A stretch of 64,000 bases of DNA from Bradyrhizobium canariense. Its GTDB lineage: Bacteria; Pseudomonadota; Alphaproteobacteria; Rhizobiales; Xanthobacteraceae. Of the stretch, positions 26,271-34,009 are shown one piece after another. Numbering within the stretch: position 1 is the stretch's first letter; every line of letters begins with the position of its first letter. Both the position numbers and the translations under genes were made by a program. The DNA is taken from positions 1 through 64,000 of the forward strand of contig NZ_VSST01000029.1 of the NCBI RefSeq assembly GCF_019402665.1, read 5' to 3'. Below the pieces are notes generated by a model. The model ran no database searches, had not been told where the DNA came from, and worked only from the letters and a program-made list of their open reading frames with translations.

Positions 26271-27542
26271 CTATCCCCGCAAGATCAGCCCCGCCGTTTG
26301 CTGGCCGCTCGCCAGCGCCGCTTCGACCGTGCCCATGTCGGCTCCGCGATAGAGCGCCTCGCCGGAGAACAGCACTGGACCGTCGGCCAGCGCGAGGATC
26401 GTTTGCGCCTCGCGCGTTCGCGGCGTCGCCCAGGAATAGGCGCCGCGGGCATAGGGATCGTGCGCCCAGTTGGTCGCAGCGGCCGCGATGAGCTCGCGCG
26501 CGAGATCTTCGCGCGACAGGCCGAAGACGGTCGCAAGCGAATCGAGCCCGGCATCGATCAGCGCTTGCGGGCCGAGGTGCGACAGCGCTGCCGTGCGCGG
26601 GCCGCCGAACCATCCGGTCAGCACGGGATGCCGGTTCGGATATTGCGTCCACCACACCGGGATGACCTGGTCGGACAAAATGAAGCTCATGTCCGCGAGC
26701 TCTTCCTTGCGCTCGCGCCACCATGGCCGCCTGAAGCGCAGCAGGATTTTTATCACGTTACCGAAGCCGATGTCGTCGGCCGCCGCCGCCTTCGCGCGCG
26801 CGCGGCTCGGCAGCCCGATCTCGCGCAATAGCGGCAACGGAACAGTGAGGATCACGCGACCGCAGCCATGCACGTCGCCGCCGATACAGCGAACGGCGAT
26901 CGCGCCGCCCTCCTCCTCGATCGCCGACACCACGCAGCCGAAGCGAAACATCACGCCAAGGTTGCGGCACTCGGCTGCCAGGAAGTTGATCATCCCACCA
27001 TAGCCGCCCTTGATGCGCGCCTGCGGAGAGTGCCCGCCAGCCATCCATTCCTCGCGCAGCGCCAGCGTGGAGGCGCGCTCGGGATCGGCCGCATCGTAGC
27101 CCTCGACCATTCGCTCGATCGAATGGCGCAGCCCCGCATGCTCATCGCCGGCAAAATGCCGGCGCAGGAAATCGGCGATGGTGAGATCGTCATTCAATTC
27201 CCGAACCACGGCGTGCAGCTTGGCCTCAAGCGGATCGTGGCGATCCTCGCGCACGATGTCTGCGCCGTCAAAGCCCCATCGCTCGCCTTCGATTTCCTGA
27301 AGGGACAGCCCGGCCTCATGCAGCAGCGCGCGCGTGACCGGCGCCTCGCCGTGGACGAATTCGGCGCCGCCATCGGCGGGGTAGCCGAACTCCGAAACAG
27401 ACAGCGGATGGATGCGGCCGCCGCAGCGCTCGCGCGCCTCCAGGATCGTCACCGTCCTGCCCGCGCACGCCAGCTCGCGCGCCGCCATCAGGCCGGCCGC
27501 GCCGGCACCGACGATGACGATATGCTCTGATGTTGCCGACAT
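26271..27542 (-). CDS. Flavin monoamine oxidase family protein
   Basis: This 423-residue FAD enzyme has the dinucleotide loop IVIVGAGAAGLMAARELACAG and the GG motif EARERCGGRIHPL. The C-terminal FAD-binding segment is GPVLFSGEALYRGADMGTVEAALASGQQTAG. It should oxidise an amine or amino acid to an imine with H2O2 release. The substrate is unknown. It lies 8 bases upstream of the RibD-like gene on the same strand (order 28261 to 27551, then 27542 to 26271), so the two are probably co-transcribed. Confidence 0.9.
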   Translation of the reverse strand: MSATSEHIVIVGAGAAGLMAARELACAGRTVTILEARERCGGRIHPLSVSEFGYPADGGAEFVHGEAPVTRALLHEAGLSLQEIEGERWGFDGADIVREDRHDPLEAKLHAVVRELNDDLTIADFLRRHFAGDEHAGLRHSIERMVEGYDAADPERASTLALREEWMAGGHSPQARIKGGYGGMINFLAAECRNLGVMFRFGCVVSAIEEEGGAIAVRCIGGDVHGCGRVILTVPLPLLREIGLPSRARAKAAAADDIGFGNVIKILLRFRRPWWRERKEELADMSFILSDQVIPVWWTQYPNRHPVLTGWFGGPRTAALSHLGPQALIDAGLDSLATVFGLSREDLARELIAAAATNWAHDPYARGAYSWATPRTREAQTILALADGPVLFSGEALYRGADMGTVEAALASGQQTAGLILRG

Positions 27543-27550
27543 GTCGGTGC

Positions 27551-28261
27551 TTACTTGCCCACGGCCTGCGGATCGTTCTGGATCAGATAGCGCAGCAGCA
27601 GGACGCCGCCGCCGAGATCCCGCGTGCTCTCCAGCGTCATCGCGCTCAGCGGTGCACGCCGGTCGCCATCGGCATCCGTGGAATCGAACACGAAGGGCGC
27701 GCCCTTGGCGCCGTCGATCGCGGGGCTAAGGATCAGATCGAACTCGTCGATCAGGCCGGCACGAAGGAACGCGCCGTTGGCGACGCCCCCGCCCTCCACC
27801 AGAAGGCGCTTCACGCCGAGCTCGCGGTTGAGAATGTCCACCGCCCGCGCGAGGTCGATCTCGGACTTTCCGGCAAAGATATAGGACACGCCCTCGCGGC
27901 GGAGCCCCGCGAGATGCGAATCGGAGACGCTCTCGGTCAGCACGACGACGATCGGATCGCCGCCGATATCGGAGCGGCCCCAGCCGATCTTGCCCTTCGC
28001 ATCGAGCACGACGCCATAGGTTATCGCGTCACGTCGTGCCAACCAATTTTCGCGCGGAAATTTCGCGGCCGCCGTCGCGGGATAGGGCTTGCCCTTGGCG
28101 AACTCCGAGCCGGTGACGCGGCCGATTACCCAGGCATCGCCGCCGAGCTCGTCGTGGATCTTCTCGAACCAGTCCGTCCCTGCCCCCTTCGGGCGCCAGC
28201 GGCTCGGATGGGTGCGGCCGTCCAGACTCGAATGCATCAGACAGATGACGTAAGGCTTCAT
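27551..28261 (-). CDS. RibD C-terminal/dihydrofolate-reductase-like protein
   Basis: The 236-residue protein matches the RibD C-terminal reductase fold: MKPYVICLMHSSLDGR at the N-terminus, DAWVIGRVT, and VKRLLVEGGGVANGAFLRAGLIDEFDLILSPAIDG. It probably reduces a pteridine- or pyrimidinone-like substrate with NADPH. There is no deaminase domain, so it is not full RibD. ATG 28261 starts the domain. It precedes the amine oxidase by 8 bases, and lies 19 bases after the preceding gene, suggesting a three-gene unit. Confidence 0.85.
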   Translation of the reverse strand: MKPYVICLMHSSLDGRTHPSRWRPKGAGTDWFEKIHDELGGDAWVIGRVTGSEFAKGKPYPATAAAKFPRENWLARRDAITYGVVLDAKGKIGWGRSDIGGDPIVVVLTESVSDSHLAGLRREGVSYIFAGKSEIDLARAVDILNRELGVKRLLVEGGGVANGAFLRAGLIDEFDLILSPAIDGAKGAPFVFDSTDADGDRRAPLSAMTLESTRDLGGGVLLLRYLIQNDPQAVGK

Positions 28262-28280
28262 GCGTATCTCCGGGCCGCGC

Positions 28281-28952
28281 TCAGGCTGCCGGCTCATTGC
28301 CCTTATTCCCCGTGGCGCGATCGTTCAAGATCACCGCGAGGGGATTGAGCTTTGGCGGCGCGACGAGTTTCAGCGTGTTGGTGTCGCGATGGTTGAACGG
28401 CGCGCCGCGCACGAACAACTCGGTCTGGATCAGATAGGTCCAACTGCCGTCGTCGTTGAAGGTGATGTCGCAGCGGTAAGCATCGGTGCGGAACGCTTGT
28501 TCCAGAAAATCAGTCGAGCAGATCCCGTATGCGGTGTCGCCGCGCTTGGCGGTCACGGAGATCTCCTTGTCGTCCGCCCCGGCCTTGCCCGACGCCAGCA
28601 GCACCTGCCCGCGCGGGATCGCCAGCGTCTGCATGATCAGCCCGGTCGCGGGCTCCCACAACCAGTAGCCGACCTGGTCGTGGAAGGTGATGTCTTCCTC
28701 GGGCGTGTTGATGTGGATGTGATAGCGCAGCCCATAGAGCAGCTGCGGCCCGTTGGCCTGCGGATCGATCGGGTCCATCCGGATGCGCTCAATGAAGGTC
28801 CGCCGCTCCGGCCCCTCCGCCTTCGGATTGATATCGATACCTTTGTCGGCCTGCCAGCTGCCTGCGAGACGGCGGAGCGGGCCGAGATTGGCAAGCCCGT
28901 CGGGCGAGACGTCCTCGGGCTCGGTGAAGATATCGGCGGGAAGGGGGAGCAT
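28281..28952 (-). CDS. Heme-binding-beta-barrel-like (FABP-type) protein
   Basis: This 223-residue protein has the segment LGPLRRLAGSWQADKGIDINP, which resembles the nitrobindin/THAP4 FABP-like barrel start (LAGSW...). Repeated beta strands follow (YHIHINTPEEDITFHDQVGYWLWEPATGLIMQTLAIPRGQVLLA). Whether heme is bound is not clear. ATG 28952 starts with MLPLPADIFTEP; the long in-frame extension to 29075 looks non-coding. It is the first gene of the run toward the amine oxidase. Confidence 0.72.
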   Translation of the reverse strand: MLPLPADIFTEPEDVSPDGLANLGPLRRLAGSWQADKGIDINPKAEGPERRTFIERIRMDPIDPQANGPQLLYGLRYHIHINTPEEDITFHDQVGYWLWEPATGLIMQTLAIPRGQVLLASGKAGADDKEISVTAKRGDTAYGICSTDFLEQAFRTDAYRCDITFNDDGSWTYLIQTELFVRGAPFNHRDTNTLKLVAPPKLNPLAVILNDRATGNKGNEPAA

Positions 28953-29188
28953 GGGTGTCCTCGCGTCATTGCGGAGGCAGCAATAGCATGAGAGCGCGGG
29001 CGTGGCTCGTTCGCAAGCCTCACAATCGCGAATGGACATAGGGGCCACGCGCAGACGATCCATGACGCGAGCCACCTGACAACAGGCTGGACTGACCGGC
29101 TGGAATGATATGTGTCGTCAATCACGCGCTGATCGTCGACCCGCTTGCGACTTGCCTCGTGCAATCGGAGGAGAGGCCATCCGCACTG

Positions 29189-29695
29189 CTACTTCAACGC
29201 AAGGCTGCTGCAATATGCCGAGGTCTCGCCGGAGCGCCAGCCGGTGATCCGTCCTGCTTCCTTGCACTCGTCATAGGTCTTGTAGTTAGCGACGTTACGG
29301 CACGTGAACGAATAGACGCCACCCGAAACGTTGCAACCAACCCAGGGCTTGTCGCCCGTCTTGAAGCTCGATTGACAACCGCCGACGCAGCTGCCCGTGG
29401 CAGCGGCGAGCTTGGCAAGCTTCGCGGCGTCCGAGTTCGGCGCCAGTGACGCCGTCGAAGCGGCTGACGTGCGCGATGCGGTCCCGCGAGCTGTCGCGTG
29501 ATGCGCTGGCCGGTGTGGCCGCGCCATATGCTTCGGCGCATCGACCGTGACGCCGGGAAGCTGGGTGTCGGCGGCGGTCGTGGTGGGCGTCGGTTGCGAC
29601 ATCGCGGTGCCGCCGAGGGCGCACAGGAGCAGTGCGATCGATGAGATGGCGACAGCGGGACGCGTACCGAAGCGTGATGACAACGTCATGGCCAT
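29189..29695 (-). CDS. Secreted Cys-containing protein, unknown function
   Basis: The 168-residue protein has a signal peptide (AVAISSIALLLCALGGTAMSQ), a Thr/Ala/His-rich low-complexity linker (residues 35-90) and a C-terminal domain with six cysteines (GSCVGGCQSSF, VGCNVSGG, FTCRNV, DECKEAG, AYCSSL). A small extracytoplasmic disulfide domain on a flexible linker is the likely layout. ATG 29695 or 29689 both fit. Function unknown. Confidence 0.75.
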   Translation of the reverse strand: MAMTLSSRFGTRPAVAISSIALLLCALGGTAMSQPTPTTTAADTQLPGVTVDAPKHMARPHRPAHHATARGTASRTSAASTASLAPNSDAAKLAKLAAATGSCVGGCQSSFKTGDKPWVGCNVSGGVYSFTCRNVANYKTYDECKEAGRITGWRSGETSAYCSSLALK

Positions 29696-30067
29696 GTCCT
29701 TCCAGATGCGGGGAGGGTCAATTCCGTCCCGAGGGCCAGGATATCACGCCCTGATCCAGGTTGCATGGAGAGGAACCATGCAACTTGACACGGCCTGCCG
29801 ACGCGCTCCGCATCGCATCTGCCGCAGTTTTGAGCAGGCATCGAGCAGAACAGACACTCGACTTAGCGGCAGCAAAGCACGAGCGCGAAATGCGTCGCGG
29901 CCGCCAACAAGCCACTCCAAGCATTTGGGTTCGGTGTTCCCGTTTGCGCCCCCGAATCGCGGTGATAGGATCGCTGCCTCGGGATTGTGAAATACGTCAT
30001 AGGCGATGAAGCCACTCCTAAACTAGCTTTCAAGTGACGTCCGCTATTTTCAAGTGAGTGGTTTGGA
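29696..30067. other. 372-base intergenic region upstream of luxR-type gene
   Basis: A 9-bp stem-loop (GTTGCATGG ... CCATGCAAC, near 29759-29783) is the only strong structure. A 70-codon ORF with AGAGGAA before its ATG (29778-29990) is Arg/Ser-rich and looks accidental. Directly upstream of the luxR-type gene TTTCAAGTGA occurs twice (see separate entry). Confidence 0.5.
30028..30057 (+). promoter_or_regulatory. Direct repeats upstream of the LuxR-type gene
   Basis: TTTCAAGTGA occurs at 30028-30037 and 30048-30057. The 20-base period is two DNA turns, placing both on the same face, 11 bases before the ATG. This fits an autoregulatory binding site. Confidence 0.4.
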
Positions 30068-31210
30068 ATGCACCAGGCTTCGGTCGAGAAGTTCTCGGAC
30101 CTCATCGGCAGTATCTATGATTGTGTGATCGCGCCGGAACGCTGGACCGAAGTTCTGGATGAGATCTGCGCCGAGTTCGGCTTTGCCACCGGCGCGCTCT
30201 CGGTCGCCAGCCTCACCAATATGAAGGCCGTCGTCAATGCGGTCTCCGGGTCCGACCTGGCCCAGATGGCCCAGAACGGGGTCGGCTACGGCGCCGACAT
30301 CATCGAGCTCTGGGGCGGCGCCGAGCGCATTCAGCAGTATCCGCTCGGCGAGCCGATCGTTCAATCCGAAGCCGTCCGGTCGGAGATCATTTCCAGCAAC
30401 CGCTATTATCGCGAATGGGCCCTGCCCAAGGGCTTGTTCGACGCCGTTGCCGTCGGCCTCGTACGCGACAGGACGATGGTTGGAAATGCGATATTCAGCC
30501 AGCATGAGTCGGCAGGCCGCATTGACGATGTGCAGGTCGACGGATTGCGCCTTCTGGCGCCTCACATCCGCCGCGCCGTGACGATCAGCAATCTGTTCGA
30601 CATGAAGGCGGTGGAGGCCAACACATTCGCGGCGACGGTGGAGGCCCTGACGGTGGGCGTCGTCCTGGCCGACGAGGATTCGAAGATCGTTCACGCCAAC
30701 GCCGCAGCCGCGGCGATGCTCGCGGCCGGCGATCCGATCATGGCAAGGCATGGCAGGATCGCGGTTCAATCCGCGGCGACCACGGCCACATTGCAATCGG
30801 CCGTCGCGCAGGCGGCAAAGGACGAGACGAAGCTCGGGCAAAAAGGCATCGGCATCCCGATCCCTCGCCAAGGCGGTGACGCTCTCGTCATTCACGTTCT
30901 GCCGTTGCGACGCAGCCACACGCGATCCGGCCTGATCCAAAGCGCCGCTGCCGCCGTGTTCGTGACGTCAGCCTCCGGGCCGCCGCGATTGCCTCACGAT
31001 GCGCTCAACCAGCTCTATGACCTGACGCCGGCCGAAATTCGCATCTTCGAGCTCATCTGCGAGGGACACACACGAGACGCGATCTCGGCCTTGCTCGGCG
31101 TTTCCGTCAGCACCGTGAAGAGCCACCTCATTCACGTCTTCGAAAAGACGGGCTGCCGGCGCCAGGTCGATCTGGTCAGGCTCGCGAAATCGCTGACGTT
31201 CCCGGTGTAA
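30068..31210 (+). CDS. LuxR-type (helix-turn-helix) transcriptional regulator
   Basis: The 380-residue protein has a C-terminal LuxR/GerE DNA-binding domain (LTPAEIRIFELICEGHTRDAISALLGVSVSTVKSHLIHVFEKTGC, about residues 320-365). The N-terminal 300 residues have no obvious receiver or autoinducer domain; a PAS-like segment (VEALTVGVVLADEDSKIVHANAAAAAML) sits near 195-225. It probably senses a small signal. It is monocistronic, with direct repeats just upstream. Its targets are not known. Confidence 0.9.
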   Translation: MHQASVEKFSDLIGSIYDCVIAPERWTEVLDEICAEFGFATGALSVASLTNMKAVVNAVSGSDLAQMAQNGVGYGADIIELWGGAERIQQYPLGEPIVQSEAVRSEIISSNRYYREWALPKGLFDAVAVGLVRDRTMVGNAIFSQHESAGRIDDVQVDGLRLLAPHIRRAVTISNLFDMKAVEANTFAATVEALTVGVVLADEDSKIVHANAAAAAMLAAGDPIMARHGRIAVQSAATTATLQSAVAQAAKDETKLGQKGIGIPIPRQGGDALVIHVLPLRRSHTRSGLIQSAAAAVFVTSASGPPRLPHDALNQLYDLTPAEIRIFELICEGHTRDAISALLGVSVSTVKSHLIHVFEKTGCRRQVDLVRLAKSLTFPV

Positions 31211-31223
31211 CAGAAGACCGCGC

Positions 31224-31469
31224 TCAAGCCGCTTCCGACGTTGATCGCGCACGCTGCTCGAGCACGCCGATCGTCGAGACCAAATTGTCGCGTCGCGCGC
31301 GAAGATTAAGCGCAAGAAGCGGGTATGTCGGCTGCAGCACGTCAAACACCCCTGCTCTCGCCTCTTCCTCGAGAATGTCTGTGTTCATGAGCCGAACGCG
31401 CCACCACAAATCGGCGACCAACGCATCGAGCCGGAGTTCGCCAGCATCAGAACGGGACACTTCCTGCAT
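31224..31469 (-). CDS. Small conserved-looking protein, unknown
   Basis: This 81-residue soluble protein starts MQEVSRSDAGELRLDALVAD and is mostly helical and charged. The start at 31469 has TTGAGG about 6 bases upstream; another ATG at 31481 is possible. It is convergent with the LuxR-type gene, with only 13 bases between stops. No motif is recognised. Confidence 0.6.
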   Translation of the reverse strand: MQEVSRSDAGELRLDALVADLWWRVRLMNTDILEEEARAGVFDVLQPTYPLLALNLRARRDNLVSTIGVLEQRARSTSEAA

Positions 31470-31654
31470 CACTTGCCTCAACCTGAAACGGCCTCTCTTC
31501 CAAGGCCAGACTTTGGTCCTGGCTGAGCAAGCAGAGTGCCAGCAATGGGCGGGCGCGATCTGGTTCCGGAACGGATTGCTGCGCGAGCGGGCTGGTCAAG
31601 ACCTGGCGCTCAAGGCTTGGCGCTGGGGAAGATGTTGCCCGTGGCGAGCGAAAA

Positions 31655-31730
31655 TGGTGCCCAGGGGCGGAATCGAACCACCGACACTGCGATTTTCAGT
31701 CGCATGCTCTACCAACTGAGCTACCTGGGC
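31655..31730 (-). tRNA. tRNA-Phe (GAA)
   Basis: A 76-nt cloverleaf is complete: acceptor GCCCAGG/CCTGGGC, D arm AGCTCAGTTGGTAGAGC, anticodon stem TGCGA/TCGCA with loop CTGAAAA (anticodon GAA), and TTCGATTC T loop. The CCA end is encoded. Overlapping protein-like frames are artefacts. Confidence 0.97.
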
Positions 31731-31768
31731 GTGCTCCAAAGAGGGGCCAAAGCCCATCGAGCGGGCGG

Positions 31769-31797
31769 TTTATAGTGGGCTGAAGGCTGCCTGTCCA
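31769..31797 (-). promoter_or_regulatory. Promoter of tRNA-Phe
   Basis: On the minus strand TGGACA (plus 31792-31797) and TATAAA (plus 31769-31774) are exactly 17 bases apart. Transcription would begin about 32 bases before the tRNA. Confidence 0.65.
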
Positions 31798-31798
31798 C

Positions 31799-31824
31799 CC
31801 GGCTTCACCAAGAGGCTTCGCCGG
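31799..31824. repeat. 26-bp tRNA-associated repeat
   Basis: The motif CCGGCTTC-R-CCAAGAGG-CTTCGCCGG has one mismatch to the copy at 43206-43231. Each copy lies near a tRNA gene. Its GGCTTCGCC halves can form small hairpins. Confidence 0.6.
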
Positions 31825-31915
31825 GCGCGGCCCGGCTGTGCACAAGGTCGGGCGGGCTTGCTGGAGCTGGCGTGCTGCGCGGGCATCATTCACTTAGAAT
31901 GTTGATATTACTTGT

Positions 31916-32098
31916 TTATTCTTCTCCATCCGCCTCGTCATCCCGGCCGGGGATGACGTAGGAGCCTTTCAGCCAGCGGTTCAGATCGACGTCGCGGCAG
32001 CGCGAGGAGCAGAACGGGCGGGTGGCCTCGGACTGCGGCTTGCCGCAGATCGGGCAGGTTTTGAGGGGGCTTGCGGGCTTTTTCACCTGGTCGTCCAT
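31916..32098 (-). CDS. yacG: DNA gyrase inhibitor YacG (zinc-binding)
   Basis: The 60-residue protein has the zinc ribbon CPICGKP...FCSSRCRDVDLNRWL, the YacG signature, followed by an acidic tail. YacG binds GyrB and inhibits gyrase in E. coli, which is family knowledge. ATG 32098 gives a normal length; long upstream reading is maf antisense-frame shadow. It lies downstream of maf and may share its transcript. Confidence 0.93.
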   Translation of the reverse strand: MDDQVKKPASPLKTCPICGKPQSEATRPFCSSRCRDVDLNRWLKGSYVIPGRDDEADGEE

Positions 32099-32253
32099 AG
32101 GGTGCTCAGCTTGCACGAGGTGAGAGAGTTCAAGAGCCTGTCGCCAAAGGGGTTCCTCCGGCGGAAGTGCAGGCGTTCCGGCCAGATTCCCGCGGGGCAA
32201 TTCTACTGTGCATGGGGTTGTTTTCGCGATTTTTACAGGAGCGGCTTGTCGGC

Positions 32254-32883
32254 TCAGACGGCGGTGGCATTGAGCCAGCCGAAGCGGATCGGGAAACCTT
32301 CGCCGCCGAGCAGCGTGGTGGTCTCGTAGAGCGGCAGGCCGACCACGTTGGTGTAGGACCCCACCATCTTGACCACGAACGACCCCGCGATGCCCTGCAC
32401 GGCGTAGCCGCCGGCTTTGCCGCGCCATTCGCCGGAGCCGATATAGGCCTGGATGTCGTCCTCCGAGAGGCGCTTGAAGCGGACGCGGGTCTCGACCAGG
32501 CGCTGGCGGAAGGCCTCGCGCGGCGTCACCAGGGTGATTGCGGTGTAGACGCGGTGGTTGCGGCCCGACAGCAGCCGCAGGCACTGCGCGGCCTCGTCGA
32601 CGAGATTGGCCTTGGGCAGGATGCGGCGGCCGACCGCCACCACCGTGTCGGCGGAGAGGATGAAGGCGCCGCGCAGCTCGTCGTCGAGCTGCACCGATTT
32701 GAGCGCCGCATCCGCCTTGGCCCGCGCGAGCCGGTTGGCGCAGGCGCGCGGCAGCTCGCCCCGCTTCGGCGTCTCGTCGACGTCGGCGGGCCGGAGCGCG
32801 TCCGGCTCGATGCCGGCCTGGTTGAGCAGCGACAGGCGCCGCGGCGAACCGGAGGCGAGAACGAATTTGGGGCGGCCGAGCAT
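32254..32883 (-). CDS. Maf-family nucleotide pyrophosphatase
   Basis: This 209-residue enzyme has the Maf motifs LASGSPRRLSLL (N-terminal substrate loop), SADTVVAV and GKAGGYAVQGIAGSFV. Maf proteins hydrolyse non-canonical or canonical pyrimidine nucleoside triphosphates and affect division arrest. Its position between the phosphatase gene and yacG is standard in Rhizobiales. The start ATG 32883 begins MLGRPKFVLASGSPRR. Confidence 0.94.
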   Translation of the reverse strand: MLGRPKFVLASGSPRRLSLLNQAGIEPDALRPADVDETPKRGELPRACANRLARAKADAALKSVQLDDELRGAFILSADTVVAVGRRILPKANLVDEAAQCLRLLSGRNHRVYTAITLVTPREAFRQRLVETRVRFKRLSEDDIQAYIGSGEWRGKAGGYAVQGIAGSFVVKMVGSYTNVVGLPLYETTTLLGGEGFPIRFGWLNATAV

Positions 32884-33038
32884 CAGGTGATTTGGGGAAT
32901 GAAGCAGGGGTGAATTGCGCGCGGAACCTATCGGACGGGGGCTGATTTCACAACCCGGGAACCCGGACTTTACTGATTCGACGGGTACAGGATGCGTGTG
33001 CCCGCAGTCTGTGACGCGGGTGTTACGGGCGCCGAATG

Positions 33039-33506
33039 CTACCCGTTCGCCGCGCCCACCTTCGAAAACCGCCGGCGGATGCGCAGCAGGAGCTGGTCGC
33101 AGACGTCACGGTAAGCCGCCAACTTCTGGTCGCGGCTGCCTTCCATGGTGGTGGGATCAAGCGTCGGCCAATACTCGACGTCGGCGGCAAGCGTGCGGGT
33201 CAGCTCCAGCGCCTTGTGATGCGCCTCCGGCGACAGCGTGATGATCAGGTCGAAATTCAGCCCCTCCCAATCCTCCAGCTCCTCGAAGGTCTGCGGCTTG
33301 TGGGTGGAGATGTCCTGGCCGAGCTCGGCCATCACGGACACCGCGAACGGATCGAGCTCGCCGCGCCTGGCGCCGGCCGACTTCACGTAGAGGCCTTGCG
33401 GAAACATGTGCCGCAGCAGGCTCTCCGCCATCGGCGAGCGCACGCTGTTCATGGCGCATGCGAACAGCACCGATTGCGGATCGCGTGCGCGTGGCGGACC
33501 CGCCAT
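33039..33506 (-). CDS. Low-molecular-weight phosphatase / arsenate-reductase-like
   Basis: The 155-residue protein has a CX5R loop (FACAMNSVRSPMAE: C-A-M-N-S-V-R-S) and the DP-like acid segment near YWPTLDPTT, typical of LMW protein tyrosine phosphatases. It is 5 bases downstream of the UPF0262 stop, indicating an operon. Substrate is unknown; the family name in annotations is usually low-molecular-weight phosphatase family protein. Confidence 0.88.
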   Translation of the reverse strand: MAGPPRARDPQSVLFACAMNSVRSPMAESLLRHMFPQGLYVKSAGARRGELDPFAVSVMAELGQDISTHKPQTFEELEDWEGLNFDLIITLSPEAHHKALELTRTLAADVEYWPTLDPTTMEGSRDQKLAAYRDVCDQLLLRIRRRFSKVGAANG

Positions 33507-33511
33507 CGCGC

Positions 33512-34009
33512 TTAACCCTTCCAGTGCAGGACAGTAATGAGCGTGAACAGCCGGCGCGAGGTCTCGAAATCGACCCGCACCTTGCCCTTCAGCCGCTCCT
33601 GCAGCGTGCGCGAGCCCTCGTCATGGATGCCGCGGCGGCCCATATCGATGGCCTCGATCTTGTCCGGCGTCGCGGTGCGGATCGCCTGGTAGTAGCTGTC
33701 GCAGATCATGAAATAGTCCTTCACGATCCGCCGGAACGGCGTCAGCGACAACAGATGTGCGACCACGGGCGTGCCGTCCTCACGGCGGATGTCGAACATC
33801 AGGCGGCTGCCGGTGATGCCGATATGCAGCGTGAACGGCCCCTTCCCGTCGGCGCCCTCCGGCGCGAACAGGTTCTGTTCAATCAAATCGTAGATCGCGA
33901 TCGCGCGCTCATGCTCGATGTCGGGGCCGGAACGGCCGATCGAGTCCTCGTCGAGCGTGACGCCGACGATGCGATTGGTCGAGTCGTCCTGTTCGGGCGG
34001 CTGGGTCAT
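33512..34009 (-). CDS. UPF0262 family protein
   Basis: The 165-residue protein belongs to the alphaproteobacterial UPF0262 family, with RIVGVTLDEDSIGRSGPDIEHERAIAIYDLIEQN and RIVKDYFMICDSYYQAIRTATPDKIEAIDMGRRGIHDEG. ATG 34009 overlaps the hisD stop by ATGA, so coupling is likely. Its function is not known, but gene order with hisD and the phosphatase is well conserved. Confidence 0.93.
   Translation of the reverse strand: MTQPPEQDDSTNRIVGVTLDEDSIGRSGPDIEHERAIAIYDLIEQNLFAPEGADGKGPFTLHIGITGSRLMFDIRREDGTPVVAHLLSLTPFRRIVKDYFMICDSYYQAIRTATPDKIEAIDMGRRGIHDEGSRTLQERLKGKVRVDFETSRRLFTLITVLHWKG

Noticed and set aside
29778..29990. 70-codon ORF with AGAGGAA before the ATG
   Set aside because: Arg/Ser-rich composition, no signal or motif, and the RBS is part of a hairpin; looks accidental.
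31536..31775. Plus-strand frames over tRNA-Phe (GIEPPTLRFSVACSTN, RTTDTAIFSRMLYQLSYLG)
   Set aside because: These are classic tRNA-Phe antisense artefacts with no family support.
32884..33038. Missing infA between maf and the phosphatase gene
   Set aside because: In some Rhizobiales infA sits here, but the 155-base gap is too short for its 72 codons; this is probably normal for the lineage rather than a loss.
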